Positions 1-10,314 of a stretch of DNA of 64,000 nt are shown here, in pieces. Every line of letters begins with the position of its first letter. Position 1 is the first letter of the stretch. The notes beneath the pieces are model-generated. The model had not been told where the DNA came from. It worked only from the letters and a program-made list of their open reading frames with translations, and did no database searches. The position numbers were made by a program, and so were the translations under genes. Origin of the DNA: Acanthococcus lagerstroemiae (taxonomy: Eukaryota; Arthropoda; Insecta; Hemiptera; Eriococcidae); contig CM063109.1 in NCBI GenBank assembly GCA_031841125.1, forward strand, positions 33,608,038 to 33,672,037, in the 5' to 3' direction.

Positions 1-1464
1 GAAGAACCCGACGCGCAGCCTCCTCGACAGGTTCTGTTCTACGCCGAAGAACCCGCCCAATCGGAGGAGGACGCACCGGTCATCATCGCCAGACAACCAA
101 GTTACAGCCGCGCCGTCAATCCAACGCAGGCGCCGAGGGCACGTACCCCCGAAACTCCAAGGGCACCACCAGTTCAAACACTACGCAACTATAACAAAAT
201 CAACGACGACGGATCGTTTACCTTTGGCTACGAAGCCGCAGACGGCAGTTTCAAAGAAGAAACCCGCGGCACCGATTGCGTCGTACGCGGCAAGTACGGC
301 TACGTGGATCCGGACGGAAATAAACGTGAGTTCAGTTACGTTTCCGGCAACCCATGCGATCCGAACGCCATCAGTCAAGAAGAAGACGATGAGCTGAAGG
401 ACAAATCCAACGAGGAGGAAAATATTCCAGCGAACATACCCAGACGACCGAATTACGTCGTTCGGCCACAAGTCAAAAGCCGACCGACGACCACACTGTT
501 CCAGCAGAGTTTCAATAATGGCGACGACAATGGCATTGAAGAGGATAACAACCAGCTGGTAGAGATCAGACAGCCTCTGAGACCGTCCATTCAACCCAAT
601 CCGAGGGAAGAAGAGCAACAGGTCTTCCGTAGTACCGCCAGACCAGTAACTCGAACCTCTCCCAGCACCAGGTTCTCTACCAAAATAAGCACCGATCAAC
701 CGGCCACCACATACAGACCGCAAATCGTACAGTTCGGCATTACGCCCAGTCCAGCCGCACCGTTACAACGCGCCACCAAAGGCCCGTTCATCCCGAGCTC
801 CACAGTGGCACCGAACTTCTTCGATGACCAATTCAAAAAATTCCAGTTGGAAAGCAACGTGATACCGTCGCAATCCACGATACCGAAAGCTATCTCCAGC
901 AATCCTATTTACTCAACTGAGCTCGTGTACGATCCGCAGTCCGGGCAGTACAACACGATCGTCTACCAGCAGGTGCCCAAGTTCAGCGGCGACGTAAATC
1001 CAAATCCGAGACTGCCACCGTTCGTGCCATCGCCACAGCCCACGTTTCAGCCGCAAACAGCTCCCAGACTACTGGCTAGCACAACGACGCCGTCGCCATT
1101 CTTCCAGCAGCAGCAGCAACTCATCCAGCAGCAGCAGCAAGCCGCCCTGGTACAGCAGTCGCAGCAACTGTACAACCAGCAGCTAAGGCAGCAGCAACTG
1201 CAACAGCAACAGCGCCAGCTGTCAACACCGCTACCACAGACGGTTCTGCTGAAACAGAACCCGCAAAGGTTCCCGCAGCCGATTGTGCAGCGATTCCCGC
1301 CTGAACCGAAACCGCTGCCCGTGCAGGAGCCGTTCCAGCAGCAGCCGTTCCAGCAACAGCCGCCGCCATTTTACTACGTGAATCCGGGTGTTCCGGACCA
1401 ACGTCAGAATCTGGCCAACGGCCAGATCGAGGCTTTCCTGCGAGGCCACAATCTGCCGTTTTAA
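1..1464 (+). CDS. Cuticular protein with RR-type chitin-binding domain, 3' coding exon (5' partial)
   Basis: The reading frame is open from the first base of the window to a TAA at 1462-1464, 487 codons, so the N-terminus, signal peptide and any upstream exons lie outside. Residues about 63-122 (counted from base 1) form a Rebers-Riddiford chitin-binding domain: aromatic and glycine pattern SFTFGYEAADGSFKEE followed by VRGKYGYVDPDGNKREFSY. Proteins of this family bind chitin in the extracellular cuticle. After the domain comes an acidic stretch, then a long Pro/Ser/Thr/Gln-rich tail with poly-Gln runs (nt about 1105-1220), ending in EAFLRGHNLPF. A Met at nt 304 is internal to the domain and is not the start. 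GC content is clearly higher than in the following 60 kb. Two cysteines flank or sit inside the domain (GTDC, GNPC), which is unusual for RR proteins. Family assignment is firm; the orthologue is not assigned. Confidence 0.9.
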   Translation, partial: EEPDAQPPRQVLFYAEEPAQSEEDAPVIIARQPSYSRAVNPTQAPRARTPETPRAPPVQTLRNYNKINDDGSFTFGYEAADGSFKEETRGTDCVVRGKYGYVDPDGNKREFSYVSGNPCDPNAISQEEDDELKDKSNEEENIPANIPRRPNYVVRPQVKSRPTTTLFQQSFNNGDDNGIEEDNNQLVEIRQPLRPSIQPNPREEEQQVFRSTARPVTRTSPSTRFSTKISTDQPATTYRPQIVQFGITPSPAAPLQRATKGPFIPSSTVAPNFFDDQFKKFQLESNVIPSQSTIPKAISSNPIYSTELVYDPQSGQYNTIVYQQVPKFSGDVNPNPRLPPFVPSPQPTFQPQTAPRLLASTTTPSPFFQQQQQLIQQQQQAALVQQSQQLYNQQLRQQQLQQQQRQLSTPLPQTVLLKQNPQRFPQPIVQRFPPEPKPLPVQEPFQQQPFQQQPPPFYYVNPGVPDQRQNLANGQIEAFLRGHNLPF

Positions 1465-2395
1465 CGCTCGTGGTGCCATTATGAGACTGCCAATTCAATT
1501 TTAATTATCGTGATAAGTTAGACGCGTCTGTGTTCGACGAACACCGGCGTAATTTCTCTCAGCGTGAAAGTAGCCGCGCGTGAAACGAAGTAGGATTGAC
1601 GCCATTGCAAAGCGGACGATTTTCGTTATTTTTATTATTTTTAAATCGATGATATTAGATTTAATTACCTATATGGCCGCGAGCTGAGCTGCGGCGAGGT
1701 CGCATTTGTCTCGACGTGCAGGGCTCCTTATCAACTGGCTGGTCGTCAGAGTGTACAAAGAAACGATGGAACAAGTTATGAATGCAGCAAAGGGATACGT
1801 GGAGGGCTTATGGCAAATAGTTGTAGAGTACATTTTCTAGCAGCGATAGACTACGTTAATCAACATCGAACATGATCTTGGTGAGCACAGACCCAATATC
1901 CGACATGATCTTCTTTAACATAGACCACCATCCAACATGACAGGCATGTGAACACTTCTTGCACTGAGCCTTCTATGTAGCAGCTATCATAAATGATTTC
2001 CAGCTTTCACGAATGACCAACATCTCTTTACTTGATCTATCTTGATTACGGTTGACAGCTCATTTTCGCTCGATCTGTTTTGAATTTTGTCTCAGAATCT
2101 CGAGTTGAAGGACCGGTGACATGGTTTCGAATGGTCTGCCTATTCTTGACCAGGACTTGAACCTTGAAACGGTTTGTCTAGGTATTTCGACTAGTCAGTC
2201 TAGCATCGATATGTCTGGATTTGCTGATGGTATCTCAACAGTATCACGCATCTCCTCGTACTTTGTAGCGAAATTGAGGTCTTTTATTTTAGAAAGCCGA
2301 TCTTTACTTTTTTGCAAATGCTGTTTCTAGAATCCAGTTCAACATTCTTCGTGATCGTTTAAGCCTAGAACGAGGTGGGAAATCCTCCGTCTCTC
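1465..2395. other. 3' flank of the cuticular gene, probable 3' UTR start
   Basis: No ORF of note. The first 350 bases stay CpG-rich like the exon and look unique; no AATAAA is visible close to the stop codon, so transcription probably continues into the repeat-rich sequence downstream. Nothing else recognised. Confidence 0.4.
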
Positions 2396-2403
2396 ATTGC
2401 AAC

Positions 2404-2826
2404 CAGCCCCGTAGCCAGAGCTTATGTGAGGTAGGGCTCTATGAACCTTTTGGGGGGCCGAAACCGACATGTTTCAACAAGCGAGCAGAAAAGTGTACAT
2501 GGGTTTTATATTTTATTTCAATTATGTATCGCGAGAGTACGCGGCTGCTCGGGTCTCGGGTGTCTCGCCTCGTTGTCTAAACAGGCTCGGGTAACTTAGC
2601 CAGAGTGTACTGGGGCCATTATATGAAAATCCCATTACCAATACAAGAGTCCCAAATTAGTTAACCAAGTTTTTGTTCTAAATTTTAAAATGTTTCTGTG
2701 ATATTAGTTCTCGTCATTCCTTCTTTCTTTCACGTTCAGCGTGGTATCTTGCCTAGGGGGGGGGGTCTCTCAAGATACCTTTAGAGGGGGCTTAGCTCCA
2801 GCTTGTCCCCCATGGCTACGGAGCTG
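2404..2826. mobile_element. hAT-type MITE with 8-bp TSD
   Basis: Terminal inverted repeats CAGCCCCGTAGCCA (left) and CAGCTCCGTAGCCA (right, reverse complement). The element is flanked by exact 8-bp direct repeats ATTGCAAC at 2396-2403 and 2827-2834. An 8-bp TSD and CAG-starting ends are hAT hallmarks. 423 bp, no coding capacity, with a run of ten Gs inside. Confidence 0.85.
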
Positions 2827-2834
2827 ATTGCAAC

Positions 2835-3541
2835 AAAAAGGAAAGCTCCAATAATTGACGTTTATATGCAAATGTGTTCACAACGAATTATCGAAATACT
2901 GATTTTCAAAATATCATCAGTGGCAAAGCAAAACGTAGAGCATAAAGAGGGAAGGGTAGACAAATTCTCTATCTGAGGCTAACGGAATAGGCAAAGTATT
3001 CGTAAGTATAGAACCATCAAATTTTCGATATAACCCCGGCCTTAATTCCAATAAGAATCCAAATTTCACACTTGAAATGGAAAAATTGACTTGATTTAGG
3101 AAAATTGGCGCCTAGGTTGAATTTCTGATTTTGACTCACATTAAATATTTGGTTTCTTTCAGTTGGAGTTTCAAAATCAAAAAGTCATCTTCGGAATAGA
3201 CAAAATCAACTTCCCCTAGCAATTCGAACTAAGCTTTATACTGGTTTTCTCCGGATCACTGATTTCGAATGAGGCGTTTAATTTCGGTCCTGTCACGAGA
3301 TAAAATCCAAAATCCAAATTGCATCCTTCAAATAGACAAAATAGATCCAACTTGAAAAGTAGATTTTGATTATTGCACTAAAGTTTTAATTCGACTATGA
3401 TAACCGCTCTCAATATCAAACATTTTTTGAAAGAAGGGTCCAAATATTGTAAAATCGACCAATAAAATCAAACCAGATTCCCATCTAATCACAAGCTTTA
3501 TAGATCACTGGTTCTTACTATTCTCAAATTTTGCATTTGGC
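2835..3541. repeat. AT-rich stretch with faint degenerate tandem structure
   Basis: Phrases such as CAAATTGCATCCTTCAAAT and CAAATTTCACACTTGAAAT recur, and phrases of similar type (ATTCGAAATCAGCGACC, ATTCGAAATGAGCGACC) appear again at about 5840-5980, on the far side of the inserted element. This suggests an old diverged satellite split by insertion. The signal is weak. Confidence 0.3.
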
Positions 3542-3653
3542 TAAGTGGGTGTCACCCGATTGCGTCCGGGTCAGTAAGGGGAGATGAATTATTGAAGAAA
3601 ATGAATGGTTTCATTGCGGTCCGATGTAGAGTTTGATTGCGTCCAGGCTCATA

Positions 3654-3933
3654 TAGGGACGTACCGAAGAGTTTTTGCGGGGGGGGGGGGTAAAGATTGT
3701 GAACGTCTCAACTGACTCAACTCAAAATTCCCAAGTATCAAAGCAAAGGAAAAAAAAAAACCGTTTGCCTTGCTCGTTTTTCCCAACTTTTCAACTCAAA
3801 ATTCCCAAGTATCAAAGCAACAAAAAAAACCTTTCACAACTCGCCTGACTGAAATGGTAAATTTTCCCAACTGCTGAGTGAAAAATTCCTACATGGGGGT
3901 AAGTTTCCCCCTGTCCCTATCGGTACGTCCCTG
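3654..3933. mobile_element. hAT-type MITE nested in the GATTGCGTCC element
   Basis: TIRs TAGGGACGTACCGA (left) and CAGGGACGTACCGA (right, reverse complement). TSDs GGCTCATA (3646-3653) and GGTTCATA (3934-3941) match at 7 of 8 bases. It contains a G-run and a duplicated block of about 70 bp starting TCAACTCAAAATTCCCAAG. Confidence 0.75.
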
Positions 3934-4447
3934 GGTTCATATTCCATTGCGTCCTAGTCCATTTAGCGTCATCCAGAGTGCACCACGAGGAGGCGGACCG
4001 AACTACAGTCAAGATTTTCAATATACATCCAGATAACTATTCTTCAAAATCTGAATAAACCGCGGAACTGAAAACGTGGAGGTGAGTGCACAACTTGCCC
4101 TGTCCAGAAGAGCAGAAGAAAAAGCACATATGTAGATTTAGGTCTTATTTTGGAAAGATAACAGAATTTTTTGGCCAGAATGCAGCTTTAACTCTTTCGC
4201 TCCCAATGTTTTTTTTTTCAAATTTGAATTATTTTTTTACTGGATATTGTTGAATAGACTCCCCCTAATACGAATCGGCCGTCAGAGGATTTTTCACTTC
4301 CCCTTGGGCCCCCAGTGGAATCTGGGACAGCGTAATATGTCCCACTGGTAGAGTAATGAGAGTCAAAAAAATTATTTCCGAAACAACCACGCAATCTACC
4401 GAGACGTGGATGAGCTAAGATATGCTTCTATAGGTTACTCAACCAGT

Positions 4448-4613
4448 GGGATACTACTACACGGGTATAATAGACCGCCATTTTAATTCCCAACTAGTCC
4501 AAACATCCTTGATCACCCGTTTGCGAACGAATACGCACGTGTTTGCGAATGCTCGGACTAACTTGGGAATCAAAATGGCGGTCCAGTATAACTGTGTGAA
4601 AACTATAGTACCC
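4448..4613. mobile_element. Small near-palindromic MITE
   Basis: The two arms are inverted copies: GACCGCCATTTTAATTCCCA on the left pairs with GGACCGCCATTTTGATTCCC read from the right. The whole 166 bp would fold into one hairpin with a short loop around CGTTTGCGAACG. No ORF. Confidence 0.6.
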
Positions 4614-5398
4614 TAATACAACTTGCACTGTTTTCAAGTATATTTGACCCAATAGAATCTTTCAAAAACCGATGGGACAAACGATGTCCTGTTGGAAGCA
4701 AAAGGGTTGACCACTCACACTCTACAAGACGCAGATTGCGTTTCCTACTTTCCGTAAAGACTATCAGATTCTGCTAGAACTCAATCAGACTCCTTCAGAC
4801 TTGTTACGTCTTGTTAGACTCTGATGAGACTCATGCTGACTCCTTGAGACTTATCAGACCACATTTTGGGTTTGTGAAACTCACTCGGATTCGTTCAGAC
4901 TTTTTCATTCTATTTAGACTCAGTGAGGTTGGCCTGCGACTCATCCAGACTCCATCCCCAATAGACAAAAAGAGAGGTACAAAGCCTCAGCACACAAAAA
5001 AGTCAAAACTTGGATTTGAGGCGAAAGAGTATACTCCTTTTTGAACCAGTTAGAGCGCAGGACGCTAACAGAAACGAAAACGACATGCTTTATGACTTCA
5101 CTTGATGCGACAAAATTTTATGATGAACGCAATCGAACTAGGGAAGCGGAATGTTTAAATTTCGGACGCAATCAAACCATTCGAAGCAAGGGGCAAAAAC
5201 GGGACGCAATAAGTCTGTGAAAAGGGGTACGGGCTTCTTTTCGGACGCAATCGGGCTTCTCCGGGCTCAGTTTACGGTTCTAAAATTAAAATTTTTCAAT
5301 AAAAAATGAAATTTGATTGTGTGGTGGAATAAACCCATGTCTAAAGCCAGTTCTGTTTACGAGGATGAAATTTGGACTTGGAAGCCTTAGTCGAGGGT

Positions 5399-5677
5399 CA
5401 CAGGCGTCGACTTGGCATTTTTTGAGGGGGCAAAGCACCCCCCCCCTCAAATGAAAACCTTAGGGGCCGACGCCTCCCAATATTTTTAGCTAAAAAATGC
5501 AAAAAGTATAACAAATTTTACAATCAATTTGTAAATTGAACAAAAAAGAAAAAAAGAGAAAACAAATGAGAATAAAACTGATAATACTGAAATAATATCA
5601 GACCCTCCTAAGAACCGTAATAACGTTGATTCTACCCCCCCCCCCATCCCAATATTTTCCATAAGTCGGCGCCTATG
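5399..5677. mobile_element. hAT-type MITE
   Basis: TIRs CACAGGCGTCGACTT and CATAGGCGCCGACTT (right, reverse complement); flanking 8-mers TCGAGGGT (5391-5398) and TTGAGGCT (5678-5685) match at 6 of 8. Runs of C lie just inside both ends. No coding capacity. Confidence 0.65.
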
Positions 5678-5685
5678 TTGAGGCT

Positions 5686-6098
5686 GAACCATGCATTGCT
5701 ACATTCGCAATCAGCGGGCTCAAAATTCTCTATTTCAACTGCTCTCTTGAAATTATACCCGAATAATATTCGCCTATTTGAAAAGTAAATGTTAAATTGA
5801 CAAACCAAACTACGCCTGGATTCAAAAATCTGAGGAAATATTCGAAATCAGCGACCCAAGAAAGCCTTGGTTCAACTATTTTATAGTTCTTTTTAATGGA
5901 GCTACTATTTCAAATATGAAATTTTAGTTGTTGGGGTTCAAATTTGGACCAGAGTTTGATGAAGTATTCGAAATGAGCGACCTGCAAAACTTCCTAATTC
6001 GATAATTTCATGAATGCCACTTTTTTAAATTGCAAAATGTAGTAACTTATGAGAAAATATCACAAATCTCCAATTTTTTTCCTTATTACCAGTAATTT
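5686..6098. other. Gene-free stretch
   Basis: Nothing recognised beyond the faint degenerate repeat phrases also seen upstream of 3541. Confidence 0.3.
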
Positions 6099-6714
6099 GA
6101 AGTACGAGGGATGATCAAAAAGTAACCTCCGCTACCTCTGAAAACCAAAGAAAAAAAAAGGCAAGGGAAGAATTCCTCCAAAAATAGAACATGTTCGTGA
6201 GGCTTCTGAGACAACACTGTAAAGATTTCAGGCGCGTACGACGAACGAGGCTGGCAGGACAGTACAAAAACAATGGAGCTACCGTTGAAACGTGTATCAA
6301 GAATTGAAGAGCGCGTAGCAATACGTTTTTTCACCGCGCTCGGCGAGTCCGCTTGGAGGAGTATACCTACTGGAGGACCCACGTCTCGTCCCCCAACCCG
6401 ATACGGTCGAGCATGAGTTCCCCTTTGCGTTCCTAAGCGGACAAAAATTCGATTGCCGTAGCCAAGCGCCGAGCGCGGTGAAAAAGTGTGTTACTGCGCG
6501 CACTTCAATACTTGACACAAGTTTCAACGGTAGCTCCATCGTTTTTGTACTTCCCTGCCTGTGCCTGCCTCGTTCGTCGGACGCGCCTGAAATTTTTACA
6601 GTGTTGTCTCAGAAGCCTCACAAACATCTCCTATTTTTTTGGGAAGTTTTTCCCTTGTCTTTTTTTGGTTTTCAGAGGTAGCAGAGGTTACTTTTTGATC
6701 ATCCCTCGTGCTTC
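6099..6714. mobile_element. Mariner-derived fold-back element
   Basis: Two arms of about 245 bp are inverted copies of each other, starting TGAAGTACGAGGGATGATC on the left and TGAAGCACGAGGGATGATC read from the right. In each arm an ATG (6273 on +, 6539 on -) opens a peptide with MELPLK followed by RIEERVAIRFF (left) or SIEVRAVTHFF (right). This is the start of a mariner-type transposase helix-turn-helix, and the two face inward. About 120 bp of unpaired sequence separates the arms. The left TA at the edge fits mariner TA targeting; on the right it is TG. The element therefore looks like two 5' halves of one mariner joined head to head. Confidence 0.75.
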
Positions 6715-6988
6715 ATAAATATAAAAACAATGATGCTCCTAACAGCGTTACCAATAAGTTGATACGAGAAAATGAATGAACTGACATGTTGCTTTCTTGT
6801 AATATTTCTCAGCGTTTTTCTTGAAATTTCCTCCTTTGGGAATGGGTTTCTTTGAAATAGAATGCCTCAATTAATTTCCATCAATTGAATGCTCAAAGGG
6901 AAAAATCGCCTATCAGTAGTTTTTGTACTTTTATGGGAAAGCGACAAAACTAAACCATGTATCGTTACTTCAGACGTGCTCAAGTCAC

Positions 6989-7010
6989 CTCTCTCTCTCT
7001 CTCTCTCTCT
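6989..7010. repeat. (CT)n microsatellite
   Basis: An uninterrupted run of eleven CT units. Confidence 0.95.
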
Positions 7011-7939
7011 GGTGCCCTGGTGCGGTTCACAGGTCACTTTAGTATTTAGAAAGTGTACCACTCTATTCAGTGGTCAATTTCCATTGGAAGCCTAATTTAC
7101 CAAAAATGTCAGGCCACTTCTCCATGCGCCAGTAAGCTCTTAATTAATTCTCGAATTTTGAAGAGTTTCTAGGGTAACAGTACCTACATTTTTTGAAAGA
7201 CCCCATCCTAAAATAAAAAATTGCTATTCAGTGAAACCCTCCCCCAAATGTGGCCATGTCTTTGCTCAACCCTCTGTAGATCCAGTAAAGAAATGAGCTC
7301 TAAAAAGTACTTCAGGCTTCCTCGCAGAGTAATGCGAGTTCTGTATCGCTCTGACTACCACCTTCCCGTGGTAACATGTGCTCCAAATATGCTCAAGCAT
7401 GTATGTCTGGCCAATTATGAACATTTCAATCTTGTTTTGGTAAAACTGAAGGCCTTTTTAATTTTTATGTTCACAAATTACCATTACTAATTAGGCATTC
7501 ACATCATTTTGGAAGCTGACATCATCGAGGTGTGCCTCCAGTTCAATATAAATAAACGCTTAACTGAGAGACCATGTTCGTGATTAAATAGCATTGCTGC
7601 GAAATCGTTTTTCAGCTGATTGTAAATCGATAAAAACGGGTAAATGATGCTCATTGTACCACTTAACGAGAATTATATAAAGTTTATATTATTCCTTGTA
7701 AATTACGAAATCACGTGTTATCGATTTTTTTTTATAACAGAAAAAGCATAATGTAATTTTTCTTTTTTCGTGTATGTACCTAATTAATTATATTTAATTT
7801 TAAGCTTTAATTTTTGTATGTTGTGTACAGATCAGTGATTATAATTAATTTTTGTAAATGTGAGTACATTTAATCGTTAAATTGTCTACGCTTTTACATT
7901 GGAGAATTACTTCGTATTTTCTTTCTTTTCTAGTTCATC

Positions 7940-7945
7940 AATAAA
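7940..7945 (+). terminator. Canonical poly(A) signal AATAAA
   Basis: AATAAA followed within 25-70 bases by T-rich sequence (TTTTCTTCAT, then a long T run), the usual arrangement of a cleavage and polyadenylation site on the plus strand. Confidence 0.45.
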
Positions 7946-8539
7946 GTTTTATTCAAAGTTACATCGTCGCTTTTCTTCATCTTGGCAATTTTTTTTATTT
8001 TTTTTTTTCGTTCTGTCAAGTCTCGAAGACAATGCGAAAATAAGGAAGTTACACAATTAATAATTGATAATTACCTGGGTGTAAAAATGCGGGTCAAAGT
8101 TGAAAAGGGAAGAATTGTTGATTAATTTTGAACTACATTTAACAAGAATAAAGAAATACGAGTCTTACTTCCTGGGTTACAAAACGTCAAGCTGTGATGA
8201 AGTGTAAACTAAATGGTTTCTGTGTGGCAATGCAGAAAGTTATACCAGCGATGTCACAATGAAGTGCACCACCGGTTGCTTATGGCCATTTCGTTTGTAA
8301 TTGCATAACTTCACGTTTGTGTAAGCAAATACGTCCACTGAGTGGGTGAAAACAAATTAAACAGTATTTGATAAATTGACAGTAAGTATCAAAAGGCAGT
8401 ATTAGCTATTCTGAAGATAAATCAAAATTTCCAGTCATTTTCGTACGCGTGGAGAGGGTGAAAATATTAAGCTCTTGAGCATCCCTCAGACTCAGCGAAA
8501 ATTAGTATTCGCTCAGTCTAGGTACGCAAAACTCACATG

Positions 8540-9507
8540 CTACCCGAAGGGACGGTTTCAAGATTAGTCCCACGTTAAAGGCCAAGTTTAGTCCGAAGCT
8601 ATATCCGAGTGTAGTCCGAAACAATGTCCAAGTTCAGTCCCTCGCAGTTTTGTAAGCTTGCCACGAGGAGGTCAGCTTACCCAGTCTTCCAAAAATAGAA
8701 TTTTGTAAGGAACGTCATGTCGTGAAAAAATAGGAAAAAAGACAGCCCGGTCAGCATGGGAGGGGGAGAACTTAGAGGAAACACGTTTTAAATATTCCAG
8801 GCACGTCAACTCTCCTATTTCGCGCCGCGTCATGAGAACTCCTACCCTTGACTCCTTGTCCATAGCGTTACGTCTCCTCAGTGGACTGTGTATGTCAAAC
8901 ATTTTCCCATAAACGTCACATTGAATTTCGTGGAGGACGTGAAGCAATTTGAAAATGTTAAGATGGGCGACATAAAACATTCTGGAATGATAGTTATATA
9001 TGGTCGCACTGAACTCTGCCCACATTCTCGGTGGGAAGCTACAATCATCTGCGATATAATACTCCAACATGTAATCGCAGAACTTCTGGATCTGGCTGTT
9101 CTGCGGCTGGAAGCTCATGAGGTCGTCCACGAAGCAATCCTGTACTTCACGTAGATCAAGGAAAGCAGACCCAAAAACAGCTTCAAGAAGTTGTCGTCTT
9201 CCGAGTCTTTGTCCGTGTACGCTATAGTCACTTTTTGAACTAGATGGAAGCGACAGCCGCGAACCTGTGAAGAAGGTAGCACCCTTACAACAGCCTCGTG
9301 GATGTTCGAATCGAAGTCGGCGTACACTGTCAGAATAGTCTACTACCTACTCGCAGACGCCTATAAACTTGCGGGACTACACTGGACTACTTTCACGAAC
9401 TAAACTCGACTATTTGTGTGGACTAAACTCGGAATCACTTCCGGACTAAACTCGGAATCACTTCCGGACTAAACTCGGCTGTGAATCGGGACTAAATTCG
9501 GATGCAG
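8540..9507 (-). mobile_element. Decayed Mutator-like element (MULE) with iterated subterminal repeats
   Basis: The left edge carries AGATTAGTCC, AAGTTTAGTCCG, GAGTGTAGTCCG and AAGTTCAGTCC spaced about 22-25 bp (8561-8640). The right edge carries at least five inverted counterparts of the form GGACTAAACTCGG (9372-9500). Between them lies a broken MULE transposase on the minus strand. A run of Cs lies just outside the right edge. The exact ends and TSD could not be fixed. Confidence 0.7.
8672..9327 (-). pseudogene. MULE transposase, C-terminal half, frameshifted
   Basis: Two minus-strand frames adjoin near 9120. The upstream piece (9327-9115) has the MULE-type block ADFDSNIHEAVVRVLP followed by GCRFHLVQKV: an acidic residue and the C-x-F-H pattern seen after the second catalytic acid. 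The downstream piece (9130-8672) has a PPRMWAEF segment and the helical NIFKLLHVLHEIQ region found at the C-terminal side of this family. The first catalytic acid region and any zinc finger are missing, and the frame is broken, so it cannot make active transposase. Its position inside inverted iterated ends supports the assignment. Confidence 0.65.
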
Positions 9508-9616
9508 CCACCCCCCCCCAAGACCATACCTTGAGACTCTTCACTATGGTAAGGGTGCATTCACATTTTATTGTGATTAAGTAAAATCTCATTGATACTC
9601 TGCTAGGGCTCATTCA

Positions 9617-9827
9617 ATGGAGTTTAGCCGGGTGGATAGCGCGTTGGTCTCGGAATCCGGAGGTCCCAGGTTCGAGCCCGCGTAGCAAGTCGCCAGATTC
9701 AACGTAGGCCAGTTTTTCGGCCAGAAGGGAAGAATACTAAGACAACGCTAACAGCCTCCCCGACATCTCCGAAGTAATGCTCGAAAGGGCGGATTCCAGG
9801 CTCAGGTCGAGAACAAATTAGAGAAAG
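9617..9827 (+). mobile_element. tRNA-derived SINE with 12-bp TSD
   Basis: The 5' part (9622-9690) is tRNA-like with an A-box-like TGGATAGCGCGTTGG and a B box GGTTCGAGCCC at 9669-9679, the RNA polymerase III internal promoter. An unrelated body follows. Exact direct repeats AGGGCTCATTCA at 9605-9616 and 9828-9839 are the TSD. 211 bp. Confidence 0.85.
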
Positions 9828-9839
9828 AGGGCTCATTCA

Positions 9840-10314
9840 GACTTCCTGAGAGTCGATTTAGTAAGCTTGACGAGAGAGGGGCTATTCCTTCTAAACCCAA
9901 ATTTTTTTGGGAACTGGATTTTTTAACTCCACCCCCCTCCCAACATTTTCTAATCTTTCTTAAGCCATTGAGCGCAAAATCGTAAATTCCGAGGAAAGCC
10001 CGAGAAAAATTGTATAATCTATTCTGCACCCAAGCCTGGATTTTCTCTCGATGACTTTGTCGTTTACATTTATTTCTACTCCCTTTGAATTTTTTTGAGA
10101 CTCGTTTACATTCTCGTATGACAATTATTTTGAAATTCTTTCAGCCATTGTTAGAAATCTTTCGGCTCCTTTTACGCTCGTTCATCTCATCAATCTCCTT
10201 TTTAAAACTCATTCAGCCATTTCCAAACTCCATTCAAACTGTGTAAGATCGTAGAAGATTGTAACCTTATTTTTATATTGTCTCCATGAGTTTGGAGATG
10301 CCGACATTGGCTAT
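9840..10314. other. Gene-free stretch
   Basis: Nothing recognised; short AT-rich phrases and one C-rich run only. Confidence 0.3.

Larger units (their letters stand above)
3541..5275. mobile_element. Non-autonomous DNA transposon with iterated GATTGCGTCC ends
   Basis: The left end carries CCCGATTGCGTCCG (about 3556-3569) with further copies or near copies of GATTGCGTCC near 3635 and 3950. The right end carries the inverted form CGGACGCAATCGGG (about 5242-5255) with copies near 5110, 5163 and 5203. Iterated end motifs in inverse orientation are typical of MULE-like and other non-autonomous DNA transposons. No transposase remains; no TSD could be fixed. Two smaller elements are nested inside. 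Confidence 0.6.
6715..8535. other. Gene-free, AT-rich; possible 3' end of a long transcript
   Basis: No convincing ORF. The part from about 7530 to 7980 has the look of a real 3' UTR end: T- and A-rich, TGTA-containing, low in repeats, leading into a canonical poly(A) signal at 7940. If it belongs to the cuticular gene, the 3' UTR would be about 6.5 kb and full of insertions. It may equally belong to an unseen upstream exon of another gene. Confidence 0.3.

Noticed and set aside
181..723. 180-codon minus-strand ORF
   Set aside because: Antisense to the RR domain exon, which has a clear family match.
1121..1498. Minus-strand ORFs opposite the cuticular exon
   Set aside because: Shadow of the Gln/Pro-rich coding strand; Ala/Val-rich translation follows from CAG repeats.
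7221..7490. 89-codon plus-strand ORF
   Set aside because: No domain, poor composition for coding, surrounded by UTR-like or repeat sequence.
9622..9690. Free-standing tRNA gene
   Set aside because: The acceptor arms do not pair and the tRNA-like part continues into a body with a 12-bp TSD, so it is a SINE head.
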